A stretch of 48,523 bases of DNA from positions 1-48,523 of the IMG/VR virus record IMGVR_UViG_3300049846_001244. One strand, 5' to 3'. The translations under genes and the position numbers were made by a program. The stretch's first letter is position 1. Each line of letters starts with the position of its first letter. The notes under the pieces are model-generated. The model was not told the DNA's origin. It saw only the letters and a program-made list of their open reading frames with translations, and made no database searches. This document shows, in pieces, positions 1 through 5,772 of this stretch. The DNA comes from a virus.

Positions 1-96
1 CCACTTTTAAGGCCACTTTTAAGGCCACTTTTAAGGCCACTTTTAAGGCCACTTTTAAGGCCACTTTTAAGGCCACTTTTAAGGCCACTTTTAAGG
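1..96. repeat. Tandem 12-bp repeat, 8 exact copies, open at left edge
   Basis: Eight exact copies of CCACTTTTAAGG run from the first base of the window, so the true array may be longer. The 12-bp unit keeps every reading frame in phase. On the minus strand it reads LKVA without a stop and joins an ATG start at 157. The unit length equals that of the three xQLx-encoding arrays further right. Copies are identical at every position, which suggests recent expansion or conversion. An iteron-type role is an alternative. Confidence 0.95.
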
Positions 97-157
97 CCAG
101 GCTTAGCCTTTCCACATTTTTCCACCCTCGTGCACACGAAAGGCCCTCCGCTCCCAT
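1..157 (-). CDS. Candidate (LKVA)n tetrapeptide-repeat protein, partial
   Basis: An open frame starts at the ATG at 157 on the minus strand, 9 bases after the stop of the preceding minus-strand gene, with AGGTGG as a plausible ribosome binding site. About 20 unique residues (start MGAEGLSC) lead into LKVA repeats that stay open to the window edge, giving at least 52 codons. The array comes entirely from the exact 12-bp DNA repeats. No known family is recognised. The case for coding rests on the start, the ribosome binding site, the operon-like position and an open frame through the repeat; an untranslated repeat remains possible. Confidence 0.42.
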   Translation of the reverse strand, partial: MGAEGLSCARGWKNVERLSLALKVALKVALKVALKVALKVALKVALKVALKV

Positions 158-165
158 TATGCCAC

Positions 166-354
166 CTAATCTGGTTCACCCACCAAGGAAGGACTACGAA
201 TATCAACATATAATTCTCTGGCAAAGGCCACCATAGAATTAAATACTGGCCACCATTCTCCTATATCCACTGCCCAGGTCAATTCTGCCCGCAATTCCCA
301 ATATGGATTCACCTTATCATTAAAATCATATTGTAAACATAAATTTTTACTCAT
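166..354 (-). CDS. Small hypothetical phage protein, 62 aa
   Basis: I do not recognise this protein. The start at 354 is preferred over an in-frame ATG at 384 because it gives an ATGAGTAA overlap with the stop of the upstream minus-strand gene and has GGAAGG just upstream. The product is rich in Trp and acidic residues (WELRAELTWAVDIGEWW near residues 20-35) and has no membrane segment or signal peptide. It is the third gene of a minus-strand run (737 to 166) probably read from a promoter near 798-770. Confidence 0.6.
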   Translation of the reverse strand: MSKNLCLQYDFNDKVNPYWELRAELTWAVDIGEWWPVFNSMVAFARELYVDIRSPSLVGEPD

Positions 355-565
355 TACCTTCCAATAGTTTTTTAACCAAGTCATTCAATCTTACACTACT
401 AAAACTGGATGTAGCCAAATAGTTATCACCAGTTTTTTTATCATAAAGTTCCACTTCCAAATCGGATTCAATTGAAAGTCCAGGTATAACCGTGACATTC
501 AATTCCATCTCATGGCTAGCCAATAGACTATCCAATTCTATTAAGAATTCTTTCATTCTGCTCAT
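347..565 (-). CDS. Small hypothetical phage protein, 72 aa
   Basis: The function is unknown. I chose the start at 565 (MSRMKEFL) over the longer in-frame ATG at 616 because AGGAG lies a few bases before it and because the longer version would overlap most of the membrane-protein gene upstream. The product is acidic with alternating hydrophobic strands in the middle (LNVTVIPGL, DLEVELYD) and a helical C-terminus ending KKLLEGNE, consistent with a small globular protein. Its stop overlaps the start of the following gene, so translation is probably coupled. Confidence 0.65.
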   Translation of the reverse strand: MSRMKEFLIELDSLLASHEMELNVTVIPGLSIESDLEVELYDKKTGDNYLATSSFSSVRLNDLVKKLLEGNE

Positions 566-566
566 A

Positions 567-737
567 TTATCTCCTACCTTTGAAGGTGGTAACATTTTTA
601 CCAGGCATTCTGCCAAATTTTTTGGTATTGATTGCTTCCTGTTTGATGGCTCTACGGGTTATTATATTGCCGGCTATTAGTGCAGCCACTGAGCCTGTGA
701 GCATTCCGATTAATGTGGCGATACAAAGGGTTAGCAT
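567..737 (-). CDS. Small single-span membrane protein, 56 aa
   Basis: ATG at 737 is preceded by GGAG, and the 56-codon frame ends at TAA 569-567, one base before the next gene's start. Residues 1-26 form a long hydrophobic helix with small residues (MLTLCIATLI, then GSVAALIAG), followed by a basic tail with RR, KK and a final GRR. This fits an inner-membrane anchored phage protein with a cytoplasmic basic tail. No family is recognised. It is the first gene of the minus-strand run at the left edge. Confidence 0.65.
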   Translation of the reverse strand: MLTLCIATLIGMLTGSVAALIAGNIITRRAIKQEAINTKKFGRMPGKNVTTFKGRR

Positions 738-769
738 ATAAACTCCATAAAATAAGTAACTATTCTATA

Positions 770-798
770 AGTATGACAGATTTTGGGATGGTATTCAA
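770..798 (-). promoter_or_regulatory. Predicted sigma70-type promoter for the minus-strand run
   Basis: On the minus strand TTGAAT (798-793) and CATACT (775-770) are separated by 17 bp, the spacing used by every other early promoter here. It lies about 30 bp upstream of the membrane-protein start at 737 and is divergent from the plus-strand promoter at 846-874. Confidence 0.45.
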
Positions 799-820
799 CA
801 TATTTGAGAAGATCTAGGGG

Positions 821-874
821 GATTTCGTATATTTTAATATAATTGTTGCAATGTGGAATCAAATATGAGATGAT
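821..874 (+). promoter_or_regulatory. Predicted early promoter with upstream TTCGTA box
   Basis: TTGCAA (846-851), a 17-bp spacer and GATGAT (869-874) form a promoter with a weak -10. TTCGTATAT begins at 824, 22 bp before the -35, matching the box seen upstream of four other promoters in this region. Its position rules out an upstream ATG-less start at 843 for the DUF2786 gene. Confidence 0.5.
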
Positions 875-917
875 TAGATCATGGTTTTGGGAAAATTTAT
901 TAAAAAATGGGAAAATT

Positions 918-1604
918 ATGGAAATTATTGAAAAAATTCAGAAATTGTTGAAAAAAGCTGAAAATTCCGCCACAACCCCTCAAGAGGCCGCTATCTTTAT
1001 GGCCAAGGTACAGGAACTATTATTAGAACATAAACTTACAATGTCCGATTTGAGTGGGTCTGATGATGATATCACTGATAATCTGGATCCATTGTTTGAG
1101 GGTAATAATATTCATGTATGGAAATCAATATTAGCGAATGTATTGACTAAAGCTCATGGAGTCTATTGTCTTATCAAAAGAACACATAGTGGCAATAAAA
1201 TTGTTATGATTGGGCGCCCTAGTTCTGCCACCATTGTTAGATGTTTATTTGCTCATTGTCAAACTGAAATTGATCGTTTGGCTAAATCATCATGTAAAGG
1301 TCGTGGTGCTACATATGCAAATAATTTTCGTGTTGGTGCCGTGGCTGCAATCAATGATGCCATTAAAGAAGAATTGGCCCGTCAAAGATTAGCATATGCT
1401 GGCAATGAAAAGGCCTTAGTCATTATCAACCAGATGCCCATTGATTTGAACAATGCTAGAAACTTCTTGGCAAATCAAGGGGTTAGGACTAAAAACGTTG
1501 GGCAAAAGGTTCGATATAATGAGGATGGGCGGGCTGCTGGTTATAGAGCCGGGCAGGGAGTATATAACTCTTATGGTAAGAATCGTATTGGATATGATGG
1601 GTAA
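918..1604 (+). CDS. DUF2786-containing phage protein
   Basis: The first ~45 residues match the DUF2786 pattern: IEKIQKLLKKAEN, then PQEAAIFMAKVQELL and HKLTMSDL, a helical domain found in phage and bacterial proteins of unknown function. The rest (HVWKSILANVLTKAHGVYC, a middle YANNFRVGAVAAI helix, a C-terminal Gly/Tyr-rich tail) also fits the family; length is 228 aa from ATG 918. A longer frame opens at 843 but begins inside the predicted promoter, so 918 is preferred although its ribosome binding site is weak. DUF2786 proteins may bind nucleic acid, but that is inference. Confidence 0.8.
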   Translation: MEIIEKIQKLLKKAENSATTPQEAAIFMAKVQELLLEHKLTMSDLSGSDDDITDNLDPLFEGNNIHVWKSILANVLTKAHGVYCLIKRTHSGNKIVMIGRPSSATIVRCLFAHCQTEIDRLAKSSCKGRGATYANNFRVGAVAAINDAIKEELARQRLAYAGNEKALVIINQMPIDLNNARNFLANQGVRTKNVGQKVRYNEDGRAAGYRAGQGVYNSYGKNRIGYDG

Positions 1605-1818
1605 TATGGATCACTTAACTATGCAATTGCAATTTCTGGATGACACCACTTGGATGAAATTTGTGTTGTCCAGTTTTATTAGAAATGAATTTGATACTAT
1701 TTTGTATATGAAATTGTGGAGGGAGTATAGAGAGCCAATGTTTTTAAAAGTTGGCAATCAATTTGGATTACCAATATTAGAACAATTGGAGGATAGTATT
1801 AGGTATAAAAATAACTGA
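1597..1818 (+). CDS. Small protein with partial tetrad Leu/Phe periodicity
   Basis: This 73-aa frame begins in the last codons of the DUF2786 gene; ATG 1597 and ATG 1606 are both possible. No family is recognised. The middle shows hydrophobic residues about every fourth position (NEF-DTIL-YMKLW, then EQLEDS), reminiscent of the tetrad repeats in the next two genes, but the match is loose. It sits directly before the decayed tetrad-repeat gene at 1839 and may be a more diverged member of that group. Confidence 0.5.
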   Translation: MGNMDHLTMQLQFLDDTTWMKFVLSSFIRNEFDTILYMKLWREYREPMFLKVGNQFGLPILEQLEDSIRYKNN

Positions 1819-1838
1819 TTAGGAAAATTGGAAACTTT

Positions 1839-2048
1839 ATGGATTTTGATAACATTGAAGTGAAATTTGATAATTTATTAAGGTCTAATTTAGGGCAGCG
1901 CCTGGCGGAGGTGTTGTATGATATATTAGCAGACAGATTAAGGCATGATTTACATAATGAACTTGGGCGTACATTAGGGGACAAATTCTATGGCCAATTA
2001 AAACAACCACTTTGGACAATACTGATTACAAGGGATTCAGAATTATGA
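1839..2048 (+). CDS. Degenerate xxLx tetrad-repeat protein, 69 aa
   Basis: From about residue 12 the protein reads as twelve consecutive tetrads with Leu (once Phe) at the third position: NLLR SNLG QRLA EVLY DILA, then DRLR HDLH NELG RTLG, then DKFY GQLK QPLW. That is the same period and register as the near-perfect array encoded immediately downstream, while the DNA is no longer visibly repetitive. I infer a decayed paralogue. Its TGA stop overlaps the ATG of the array gene at 2045 (ATGA). Function unknown. Confidence 0.7.
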   Translation: MDFDNIEVKFDNLLRSNLGQRLAEVLYDILADRLRHDLHNELGRTLGDKFYGQLKQPLWTILITRDSEL

Positions 2049-2212
2049 ATATTGAGGACCAACTATCGGACCAACTATGGGGCCAACTAAGGGGCCAACT
2101 ATGGGGCCAACTATCGGACCAACTATATGTCCAACTATGGGGCCAACTATCGGACCAACTATATGTCCAACTATTGGACCAACTATATGGCCAACTATGG
2201 GAGGATTTATGA
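2045..2212 (+). CDS. Tetrapeptide-array protein A (12 xQLx units)
   Basis: The 55-aa product is the head MNIE, twelve xQLx units (DQLS, DQLW, GQLR, GQLW, VQLL and similar) and the tail EDL. Each unit is encoded by 12 bp containing an invariant CAACTA. The flanking residues vary among Gly/Asp/Val before Gln and Trp/Tyr/Ser/Arg/Leu after Leu. Similar arrays occur inside cellular DUF6745 proteins (recalled family knowledge); here the array stands alone, about 1.9 kb from a DUF6745-like gene. The start overlaps the previous stop, and the terminal codons supply the ribosome binding site of the next gene. Confidence 0.72.
   Translation: MNIEDQLSDQLWGQLRGQLWGQLSDQLYVQLWGQLSDQLYVQLLDQLYGQLWEDL
2057..2200 (+). 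repeat. 12-bp tandem repeat array A, 12 units
   Basis: Twelve in-frame units of the form GRC-CAA-CTA-NNN. The CAACTA core is identical in all units and variation is confined to the first and last codons. A 58-bp stretch encoding SDQLYVQLLDQLYGQL is shared with array C, suggesting exchange between arrays. Confidence 0.92.
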
Positions 2213-2442
2213 ATATTAATCGAAAAAATGAGAAATTTAGAAAGGCTTTAATGGACTACCCATACCATTTAAGTAATGATCTAAATTTGGTAACTATATG
2301 TGAGGCTAATGATAGGGTCGTGGGACTGTGGTCTAAAACAATTACAATTGAATTGTTTCCAACAACTTATGGTCAAATCCATGGGCAATTATGGAGTCAA
2401 ATGGAAGATGATTTACGAAATCTTCGTAGACGTCCAAAATAG
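2209..2442 (+). CDS. Hypothetical protein with degenerate tetrads at C-terminus, 77 aa
   Basis: ATG 2209 overlaps the stop of array A, and GGGAGG, which encodes the last Trp-Glu of the array, is its ribosome binding site. The N-terminal 50 residues (MNINRKNEKFRKAL, then LVTICEANDRVVGLW) resemble nothing I know. Residues ~54-72 read YGQI HGQL WSQM EDDL RNL, a decayed stretch of the same xQLx repeat, so this may be an array fused to another domain. The gene ends inside the upstream box of the next promoter. Confidence 0.6.
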   Translation: MNINRKNEKFRKALMDYPYHLSNDLNLVTICEANDRVVGLWSKTITIELFPTTYGQIHGQLWSQMEDDLRNLRRRPK

Positions 2443-2474
2443 CCCTTGTAATATGGAACCACATATGCTATACT
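2421..2474 (+). promoter_or_regulatory. Predicted early promoter with upstream TTCGTA box
   Basis: TTGTAA (2446-2451), 17-bp spacer, TATACT (2469-2474), followed by GGTATTATA as at 6769 and 7768. TTCGTAGA begins at 2423, 23 bp upstream of the -35. It lies 42 bp before the frameshifted gene at 2516. Confidence 0.75.
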
Positions 2475-2515
2475 GGTATTATAATGATAGATAAACAAAT
2501 ATAGGAGATAGTATC

Positions 2516-2801
2516 ATGGTGCAGGTAGGGGATACAACTTTTTGCATTAAATTGGACTGATGAGGAATCAGATAATTTTCACTATTTTGTTGAAAAATGT
2601 CATATTCTCAAGATACACCCAGATGGGCGAGTTATGACGCATTACAGCCATTCCATGGTGTTTAAGACCGAAAAACAAGTATTGGAAGAGTGTATTGAGA
2701 ATAATAATGATGTCCTTCAGGGGAAACTTAGAGAAGTGAGGCTCCTACAGGAACGAATAACGAAAGACCTAAACCGATTAAACAAATTAAAGGAGGAATA
2801 A
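2516..2801 (+). pseudogene. Frameshifted small coiled-coil protein gene
   Basis: ATG 2516 follows AGGAGA and a strong promoter, yet its frame stops after 14 codons. The frame one base over is open from the T-run at 2539-2543 to TAA 2801. Removing one T of the five would give a continuous ~94-aa protein whose frame runs MVQVGDTTF into ALNWTDEESDNF. The C-terminal third is a charged helix likely to form a coiled coil (LREVRLLQERI, DLNRLNKLKEE). The break may be a real mutation, a base-call error in a homopolymer or, less likely, programmed recoding. Family unknown. Confidence 0.7.
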
Positions 2802-2812
2802 TAAGAAATCCT

Positions 2813-2862
2813 CTTAGATTATCATAAAAGTGGTTGTAATCTGGCCACCTTTATGATATACT
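2813..2862 (+). promoter_or_regulatory. Predicted early promoter
   Basis: TTGTAA (2834-2839), 17-bp spacer ending TGA, TATACT (2857-2862). CTTAGATT at 2813 resembles the CGTAGATT part of the upstream box at nearly the same distance (21 bp) from the -35. It precedes the small membrane protein gene at 2893. Confidence 0.7.
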
Positions 2863-2892
2863 AGTATTATAATAAATGTTAGGAGAATGATT

Positions 2893-3078
2893 ATGACAGA
2901 TGGAAGAAGGAAAATGAGTGATCCTAATGCCGAGGCATTAAAAAGTGCTAAAATAGCATTCTTTGGAGTGTCAATTGGGACACTATTGGGCTTACTATTG
3001 GTGTTTGCTATAATGCAAATGCCTTTGGTGAGCAATACAATAAAACTTTTAATGATGGGACTCGACCCTGCACTATAA
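2893..3078 (+). CDS. Small single-span membrane protein, 61 aa
   Basis: A charged N-terminus (MTDGRRKMSDPNAEALKSAK) is followed by one hydrophobic helix at residues ~22-44 (IAFFGVSIGTLLGLLLVFAI) and a short tail. It is likely an inner-membrane protein with a cytoplasmic N-terminus. ATG 2893 is preferred to ATG 2887 because AGGAG ends only one base before the latter and seven before the former. It is the first gene after its promoter and is followed after 12 bp by the basic-protein gene at 3091. Function unknown. Confidence 0.68.
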   Translation: MTDGRRKMSDPNAEALKSAKIAFFGVSIGTLLGLLLVFAIMQMPLVSNTIKLLMMGLDPAL

Positions 3079-3090
3079 TATGGAGAATGA

Positions 3091-3375
3091 ATGGAAACAC
3101 AAACACAACAAACGGAAACAACAAAAGCCCCTTTACCTAAAAAGCGAAGGAAATATAATCGTAGGAGTGCCTTTGAAAAGAAGGAATTCCTATCTTTTAT
3201 CAGCCAAACACTAGGAACAAATATAGTTACCAGGAAGCAACTTGTTACCTTGATATCTGAAGGTGATGGGAGACCATGGAACGCATTCTCATTTATTGTT
3301 AATGATAAGGCTTGCTACGTGGCGGGGTCCAGAGGGGTCTATGATTTGACAAAAGTTCCACTAAAGGAGGATTAA
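3091..3375 (+). CDS. Basic-N-terminus hypothetical protein, 94 aa
   Basis: The first 17 residues are Thr/Gln-rich and low complexity, followed by a strongly basic patch (PKKRRKYNRRSAF) that could contact nucleic acid, then a compact segment (FLSFISQTLGTNIVTRKQL and FSFIVNDKACYVAGSRGVY). The C-terminal half looks like a small helix-strand fold, but I cannot assign a family. GGAG a few bases before ATG 3091 is the ribosome binding site. It is probably co-transcribed with the membrane protein at 2893. Confidence 0.65.
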   Translation: METQTQQTETTKAPLPKKRRKYNRRSAFEKKEFLSFISQTLGTNIVTRKQLVTLISEGDGRPWNAFSFIVNDKACYVAGSRGVYDLTKVPLKED

Positions 3376-3404
3376 TAAAATATCACTATCAGGGTAGAAA
3401 TATC

Positions 3405-3433
3405 TTGACGGTGACTAAATAATGTGCTATTAT
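3405..3433 (+). promoter_or_regulatory. Predicted sigma70-type promoter
   Basis: TTGACG (3405-3410), 17-bp spacer, TATTAT (3428-3433), 35 bp before the gene at 3468 and probably also reading the two tRNA genes. No TTCGTA box is visible upstream. Confidence 0.75.
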
Positions 3434-3467
3434 AGTATCAGTAATTAATTATTTTTGGAGAATTTAT

Positions 3468-3776
3468 ATGTTTTATCGACATGGGGATGTAATTTTAAAG
3501 AAAGTGAAAAATGTCCCAACTAAAGCCACTGCCGTAAAGAATGACAAAAGAGTATTGGCATATGGGGAAGTAACCGGGCATTCTCATCGTTTTGTTGAAA
3601 GTCCAGATCCGATGCCTTTCTTTAAATTTGATGACAAAACTTATTGTCAGGTCACGGGATCAAATGCTATGTTGATCCATGAGGAGCATAATGCTCTAGT
3701 TATTCCTGAAGGAGTTTATGAAATTGTCATCCAACGGGAATATACTCCTGAGGGGTGGAAGAAAGTGGTCGATTAG
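3468..3776 (+). CDS. Conserved small protein with GEVTGHSHR and QREYTPE motifs
   Basis: The 102-aa product has landmarks of a conserved family seen in phages, cyanobacteria and planctomycetes: HGDVIL at the N-terminus, YGEVTGHSHRF at ~residues 32-42, LIHEEHNAL at ~69-77 and VIQREYTPEGW near the end. The fold is probably a small beta barrel; the conserved His and Glu residues could bind a metal, but no function is known to me. In cellular genomes I recall it near DUF6745 genes, and here a DUF6745-like gene lies 300 bp downstream, consistent with a functional link. It has its own promoter and GGAG ribosome binding site. Confidence 0.75.
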   Translation: MFYRHGDVILKKVKNVPTKATAVKNDKRVLAYGEVTGHSHRFVESPDPMPFFKFDDKTYCQVTGSNAMLIHEEHNALVIPEGVYEIVIQREYTPEGWKKVVD

Positions 3777-3784
3777 TATAATCC

Positions 3785-3800
3785 GGGCCCATTTGGGCCC
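3785..3800. terminator. Short GC-rich hairpin between CDS and tRNAs
   Basis: GGGCCC, ATTT loop, GGGCCC: a 6-bp self-complementary stem directly before tRNA-Pro. Only two T residues follow, so it is a weak terminator at best. It could also act in tRNA precursor processing. Confidence 0.4.
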
Positions 3801-3802
3801 TT

Positions 3803-3879
3803 CGGAGTGTAGGTCAATTTGGTAGACCGCCCGGTTTGGGACCGGGAGGCTGAAGGTTCAAATCCTTCCGCTCCGACCA
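3803..3879 (+). tRNA. tRNA-Pro (anticodon UGG)
   Basis: A complete cloverleaf is visible: acceptor 3803-3809 pairs with 3869-3875 (one T-G wobble), anticodon stem CCCGG/CCGGG surrounds loop TTTGGGA with anticodon TGG at 3837-3839, the T arm carries GGTTCAAAT, and CCA is encoded at 3877-3879 after discriminator A. It probably supplements host decoding of proline codons in this AT-rich genome. Confidence 0.96.
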
Positions 3880-3885
3880 ATACTT

Positions 3886-3961
3886 TGGCAAGTAGTTCAG
3901 TAGGTAGAACGGGTGGCTGTTAACCACTTGGTCGTAGGTTCGAGTCCTACCTTGCCAGCCA
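3886..3961 (+). tRNA. tRNA-Asn (anticodon GUU)
   Basis: Acceptor TGGCAAG (3886-3892) pairs perfectly with CTTGCCA (3951-3957). The D stem is GTTC/GAAC, the anticodon loop CTGTTAA gives GTT, the T arm carries GGTTCGAGT, and CCA is encoded at 3959-3961 after discriminator G. It is six bases downstream of tRNA-Pro, so both are likely cut from one transcript. Confidence 0.96.
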
Positions 3962-3993
3962 CTAAGAAAATTTTGTGTATATGAATATAATGT

Positions 3994-4022
3994 TTGTATT
4001 GGAGTGCCGGATTTGATATAAT
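3994..4022 (+). promoter_or_regulatory. Predicted promoter for the DUF6745-like gene
   Basis: TTGTAT (3994-3999), 17-bp spacer ending TTTGA, consensus TATAAT (4017-4022). TTTTGTGTATAT about 22 bp upstream is a weak relative of the shared box. Confidence 0.72.
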
Positions 4023-4067
4023 GTTTATATTAGTGATGATTAATCTTTAACGTGAAAGTGAGAACAT

Positions 4068-4943
4068 ATGAGTAAAAAAATCAGCAAATTAACAGATGAG
4101 CAAGTTGCCGGAATAGAACGGGACAAAGAACGGGTCCTAAAACATTTCCTTGATGATGCAAAATTAAATAAAGAAGCCGTGGAACGCATTATGACTAAAA
4201 TGTATCAGGAATTGGGAAAACCACAACCCGAATTCTTTTATGTTGATTCTCCTTTTGCTGCAATCAATTTAATTAATGAAAAATTGAATCTCCCAAAATC
4301 CACATATCATCGCCCATTCCATTGCGGGATATCTGAACTATATTGGGTTGAATTCTATAAAATCATTGAACGTAATGTTGACGGAGTGAATTATGAGGCC
4401 GGACTAAAAAATCGATTAGATGAGTATCATGAATTGATCCTAGCATCGGGTCATATATTTACTTTCGAGGATTTCTGTGTTGTATCAGATCATCCTATTA
4501 GAGTATCATTCAATGATGAAAACCGGTTAAACCGTATTAACGGAAAGGCAATTGAATTCAAAGATGGATATGGCGTTTATGCATTTAATGGAGTTCGGGT
4601 TCCTGAAAAATATGGAAATACTGAACCACATACATGGAACGCCAAGGAAGTTATTTCTGAATCAAATGTTGAAATTCGACGTGTATTAATTGAAGTGATG
4701 GGATATGAGAATATCATTTCCCAATTAGGTGCTACTGAATTGGATTCTTGGAGGGAATATACTCTATTGCAATTTGATTCTCCTGTTGAGGGTGATGAGG
4801 CTTACACTGTCCTAAAAATGACATGCCCTAGCACCGCTCATATTCATGCATTGCGAGTACCACCAGAATTCACAAAAGCACGAGAGGCGGCAACCTGGGT
4901 TAACCATGGAATTGATCCCATGGACTTTGAATCTGAAACCTAA
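4068..4943 (+). CDS. DUF6745-like protein lacking the internal tetrapeptide array
   Basis: The 291-aa product matches the DUF6745 pattern as I know it: an N-terminal helix then VDSPFAAINLIN (~residues 58-70), ELYWVEFYKII (~90-100), FEDFCVVSDHPI (~138-150), a GYGVYAFNGVRVPEKY core (~178-193), EIRRVLIEVMGYENII and the closing RVPPEFTKAREAATW. Many cellular members carry long DQLW-type tetrapeptide arrays between the first two motifs; here that interval is only about 20 ordinary residues, while free-standing arrays lie at 2045, 5545 and 6325. It has its own promoter and is followed by a hairpin. Biochemical function unknown. Confidence 0.8.
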   Translation: MSKKISKLTDEQVAGIERDKERVLKHFLDDAKLNKEAVERIMTKMYQELGKPQPEFFYVDSPFAAINLINEKLNLPKSTYHRPFHCGISELYWVEFYKIIERNVDGVNYEAGLKNRLDEYHELILASGHIFTFEDFCVVSDHPIRVSFNDENRLNRINGKAIEFKDGYGVYAFNGVRVPEKYGNTEPHTWNAKEVISESNVEIRRVLIEVMGYENIISQLGATELDSWREYTLLQFDSPVEGDEAYTVLKMTCPSTAHIHALRVPPEFTKAREAATWVNHGIDPMDFESET

Positions 4944-4955
4944 AAACTATAATTT

Positions 4956-4983
4956 AAGATCCCCGTAATGGGGCGGGGATCTT
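4956..4983 (+). terminator. Strong hairpin after the DUF6745-like gene
   Basis: A perfect 10-bp stem (AAGATCCCCG pairs with CGGGGATCTT) with loop TAATGGGG begins 12 bp after the stop codon. The trailing sequence is TGGGTT rather than a T-tract, so it may be a partial terminator or mRNA stabiliser. It ends seven bases before the next ATG. Confidence 0.6.
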
Positions 4984-4989
4984 TGGGTT

Positions 4990-5178
4990 ATGTATATGAA
5001 TGAACAAAATTTGGATTTCACTTATATGATGGTCGATAGGCTGATTGGCTCTAAATTAGATACAGAATTATGGAATTTATTGTCCCGGCAGTTAGGTAGT
5101 CGCCTCACCGATGATTTATGGTTTAATATATTGGTTGAATTAACATCAAGAGGTAGTGATTTTTCGTATATTCCATAA
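4990..5178 (+). CDS. Degenerate xxLx tetrad-repeat protein, 62 aa
   Basis: After a 14-residue head the sequence falls into tetrads with regularly spaced Leu: SKLD TELW NLLS RQLG SRLT DDLW. I infer a diverged relative of the xQLx arrays and of the 1839 protein. ATG 4990 is used; ATG 4996 is an alternative, and no good ribosome binding site is visible for either. The last codons (SDFSYIP) lie in the TTTTTCGTATATTCC box of the following promoter, so the gene end and promoter share DNA. Function unknown. Confidence 0.58.
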   Translation: MYMNEQNLDFTYMMVDRLIGSKLDTELWNLLSRQLGSRLTDDLWFNILVELTSRGSDFSYIP

Positions 5179-5213
5179 TAATTGTTGCAATGTGGATTTT
5201 ATTATGATATACT
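5158..5213 (+). promoter_or_regulatory. Predicted early promoter with upstream TTCGTA box
   Basis: TTGCAA (5185-5190), 17-bp spacer ending TGA, TATACT (5208-5213). TTCGTATATTCC begins at 5163, 22 bp before the -35. The box and -35 region are nearly identical to those at 6719-6751. Confidence 0.8.
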
Positions 5214-5241
5214 GAAAGTATAATATAAAAGTGAGGTTATT

Positions 5242-5535
5242 ATGGATGAGACATTAGGCAAAAAACTAGCAAAGGCAGCCGGTTATACTGGTAGAAAAAC
5301 TCCTAGATTAATTAAGTTCAATAAGCCGTTCTCCATGGATTCATATTGGGACAGCGGTTCTAGGGATTATTACTATTGGGTGTCCCTCACCGGTGGCCAT
5401 GTTAAAGCCGTACCACAAAATGGTACACCATTTGACCAAAGGAAATGCGTATGTGACGGAATCCCCGAAGGATATGCCCTAGTTCAATTATCCATATTCA
5501 GGGGCAATCATGAAACTCCTAGAATTTACTATTAA
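5242..5535 (+). CDS. Conserved-looking small protein with KAVPQNGTPFD motif, 97 aa
   Basis: I do not know the function. The central part (SGSRDYYYWVSLTGG, then VKAVPQNGTPFD and IPEGYALVQLSIFRG) is strand-rich and looks like a conserved single-domain protein; I have a weak recollection of similar proteins in the same cellular neighbourhoods as DUF6745. GTGAGGT precedes ATG 5242. It is the first gene of a unit that continues into array B, the 5769 and 5984 genes and array C. Confidence 0.68.
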   Translation: MDETLGKKLAKAAGYTGRKTPRLIKFNKPFSMDSYWDSGSRDYYYWVSLTGGHVKAVPQNGTPFDQRKCVCDGIPEGYALVQLSIFRGNHETPRIYY

Positions 5536-5544
5536 GGATGATTT

Positions 5545-5772
5545 ATGAATATTGAGGACCAACTAAGGGGCCAACTATATGGCCAACTATGGGGCCAACT
5601 ATGGAGCCAACTAGGGGGCCAACTATGGGACCAACTATGGGACCAACTAAGGGGCCAACTATGGAGCCAACTAGGGGGCCAACTATGGGACCAACTATAT
5701 TGGCAACAATATGACCAACTAAGGGCCCAACTATCGGACCAACTAGGGAGCCAATTATGGGAGGATTTATGA
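5545..5772 (+). CDS. Tetrapeptide-array protein B (17 xQLx units)
   Basis: The 75-aa product has the same head (MNIEDQL) and tail (LWEDL) as array A with seventeen xQLx tetrads between; one unit is altered to WQQY and the last uses TTA for Leu. AGGATG precedes the ATG. An internal near-duplication (GQLW SQLG GQLW DQL occurs twice) shows expansion within the array. The last codons again provide GGGAGG and an overlapping ATGA for the next gene. The minus-strand frame here (GPIVGPLVG repeats) is a mirror of the repeat and not a gene. Function unknown. Confidence 0.74.
   Translation: MNIEDQLRGQLYGQLWGQLWSQLGGQLWDQLWDQLRGQLWSQLGGQLWDQLYWQQYDQLRAQLSDQLGSQLWEDL
5557..5760 (+). repeat. 12-bp tandem repeat array B, 17 units
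   Basis: Seventeen in-frame 12-bp units with the CAACTA core (one CAACAA, one CAATTA). The first codon varies GGC/GAC/AGC/TGG/GCC and the last TGG/AGG/GGG/TAT/TCG. It contains a repeated block of four units, consistent with slippage or unequal exchange. Confidence 0.92.

Noticed and set aside
1-96. CRISPR array or plus-strand PLLR/TFKA repeat protein at the left edge
   Set aside because: There are no spacers between repeats, so it is not CRISPR. The plus-strand frames have no visible start and run into the minus-strand genes; the minus-strand LKVA frame has a start and ribosome binding site.
492-680. Plus-strand 62-codon frame
   Set aside because: It overlaps two minus-strand genes that have proper ribosome binding sites and coupled stops and starts.
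843-917. Longer start for the DUF2786 gene
   Set aside because: The extension begins within the predicted -35 and -10 of the promoter at 846-874.
2516-2560. Programmed ribosomal frameshift at the T-run
   Set aside because: No classical slippery heptamer, stop-codon context or downstream structure is visible; a mutation or base-call error is simpler.
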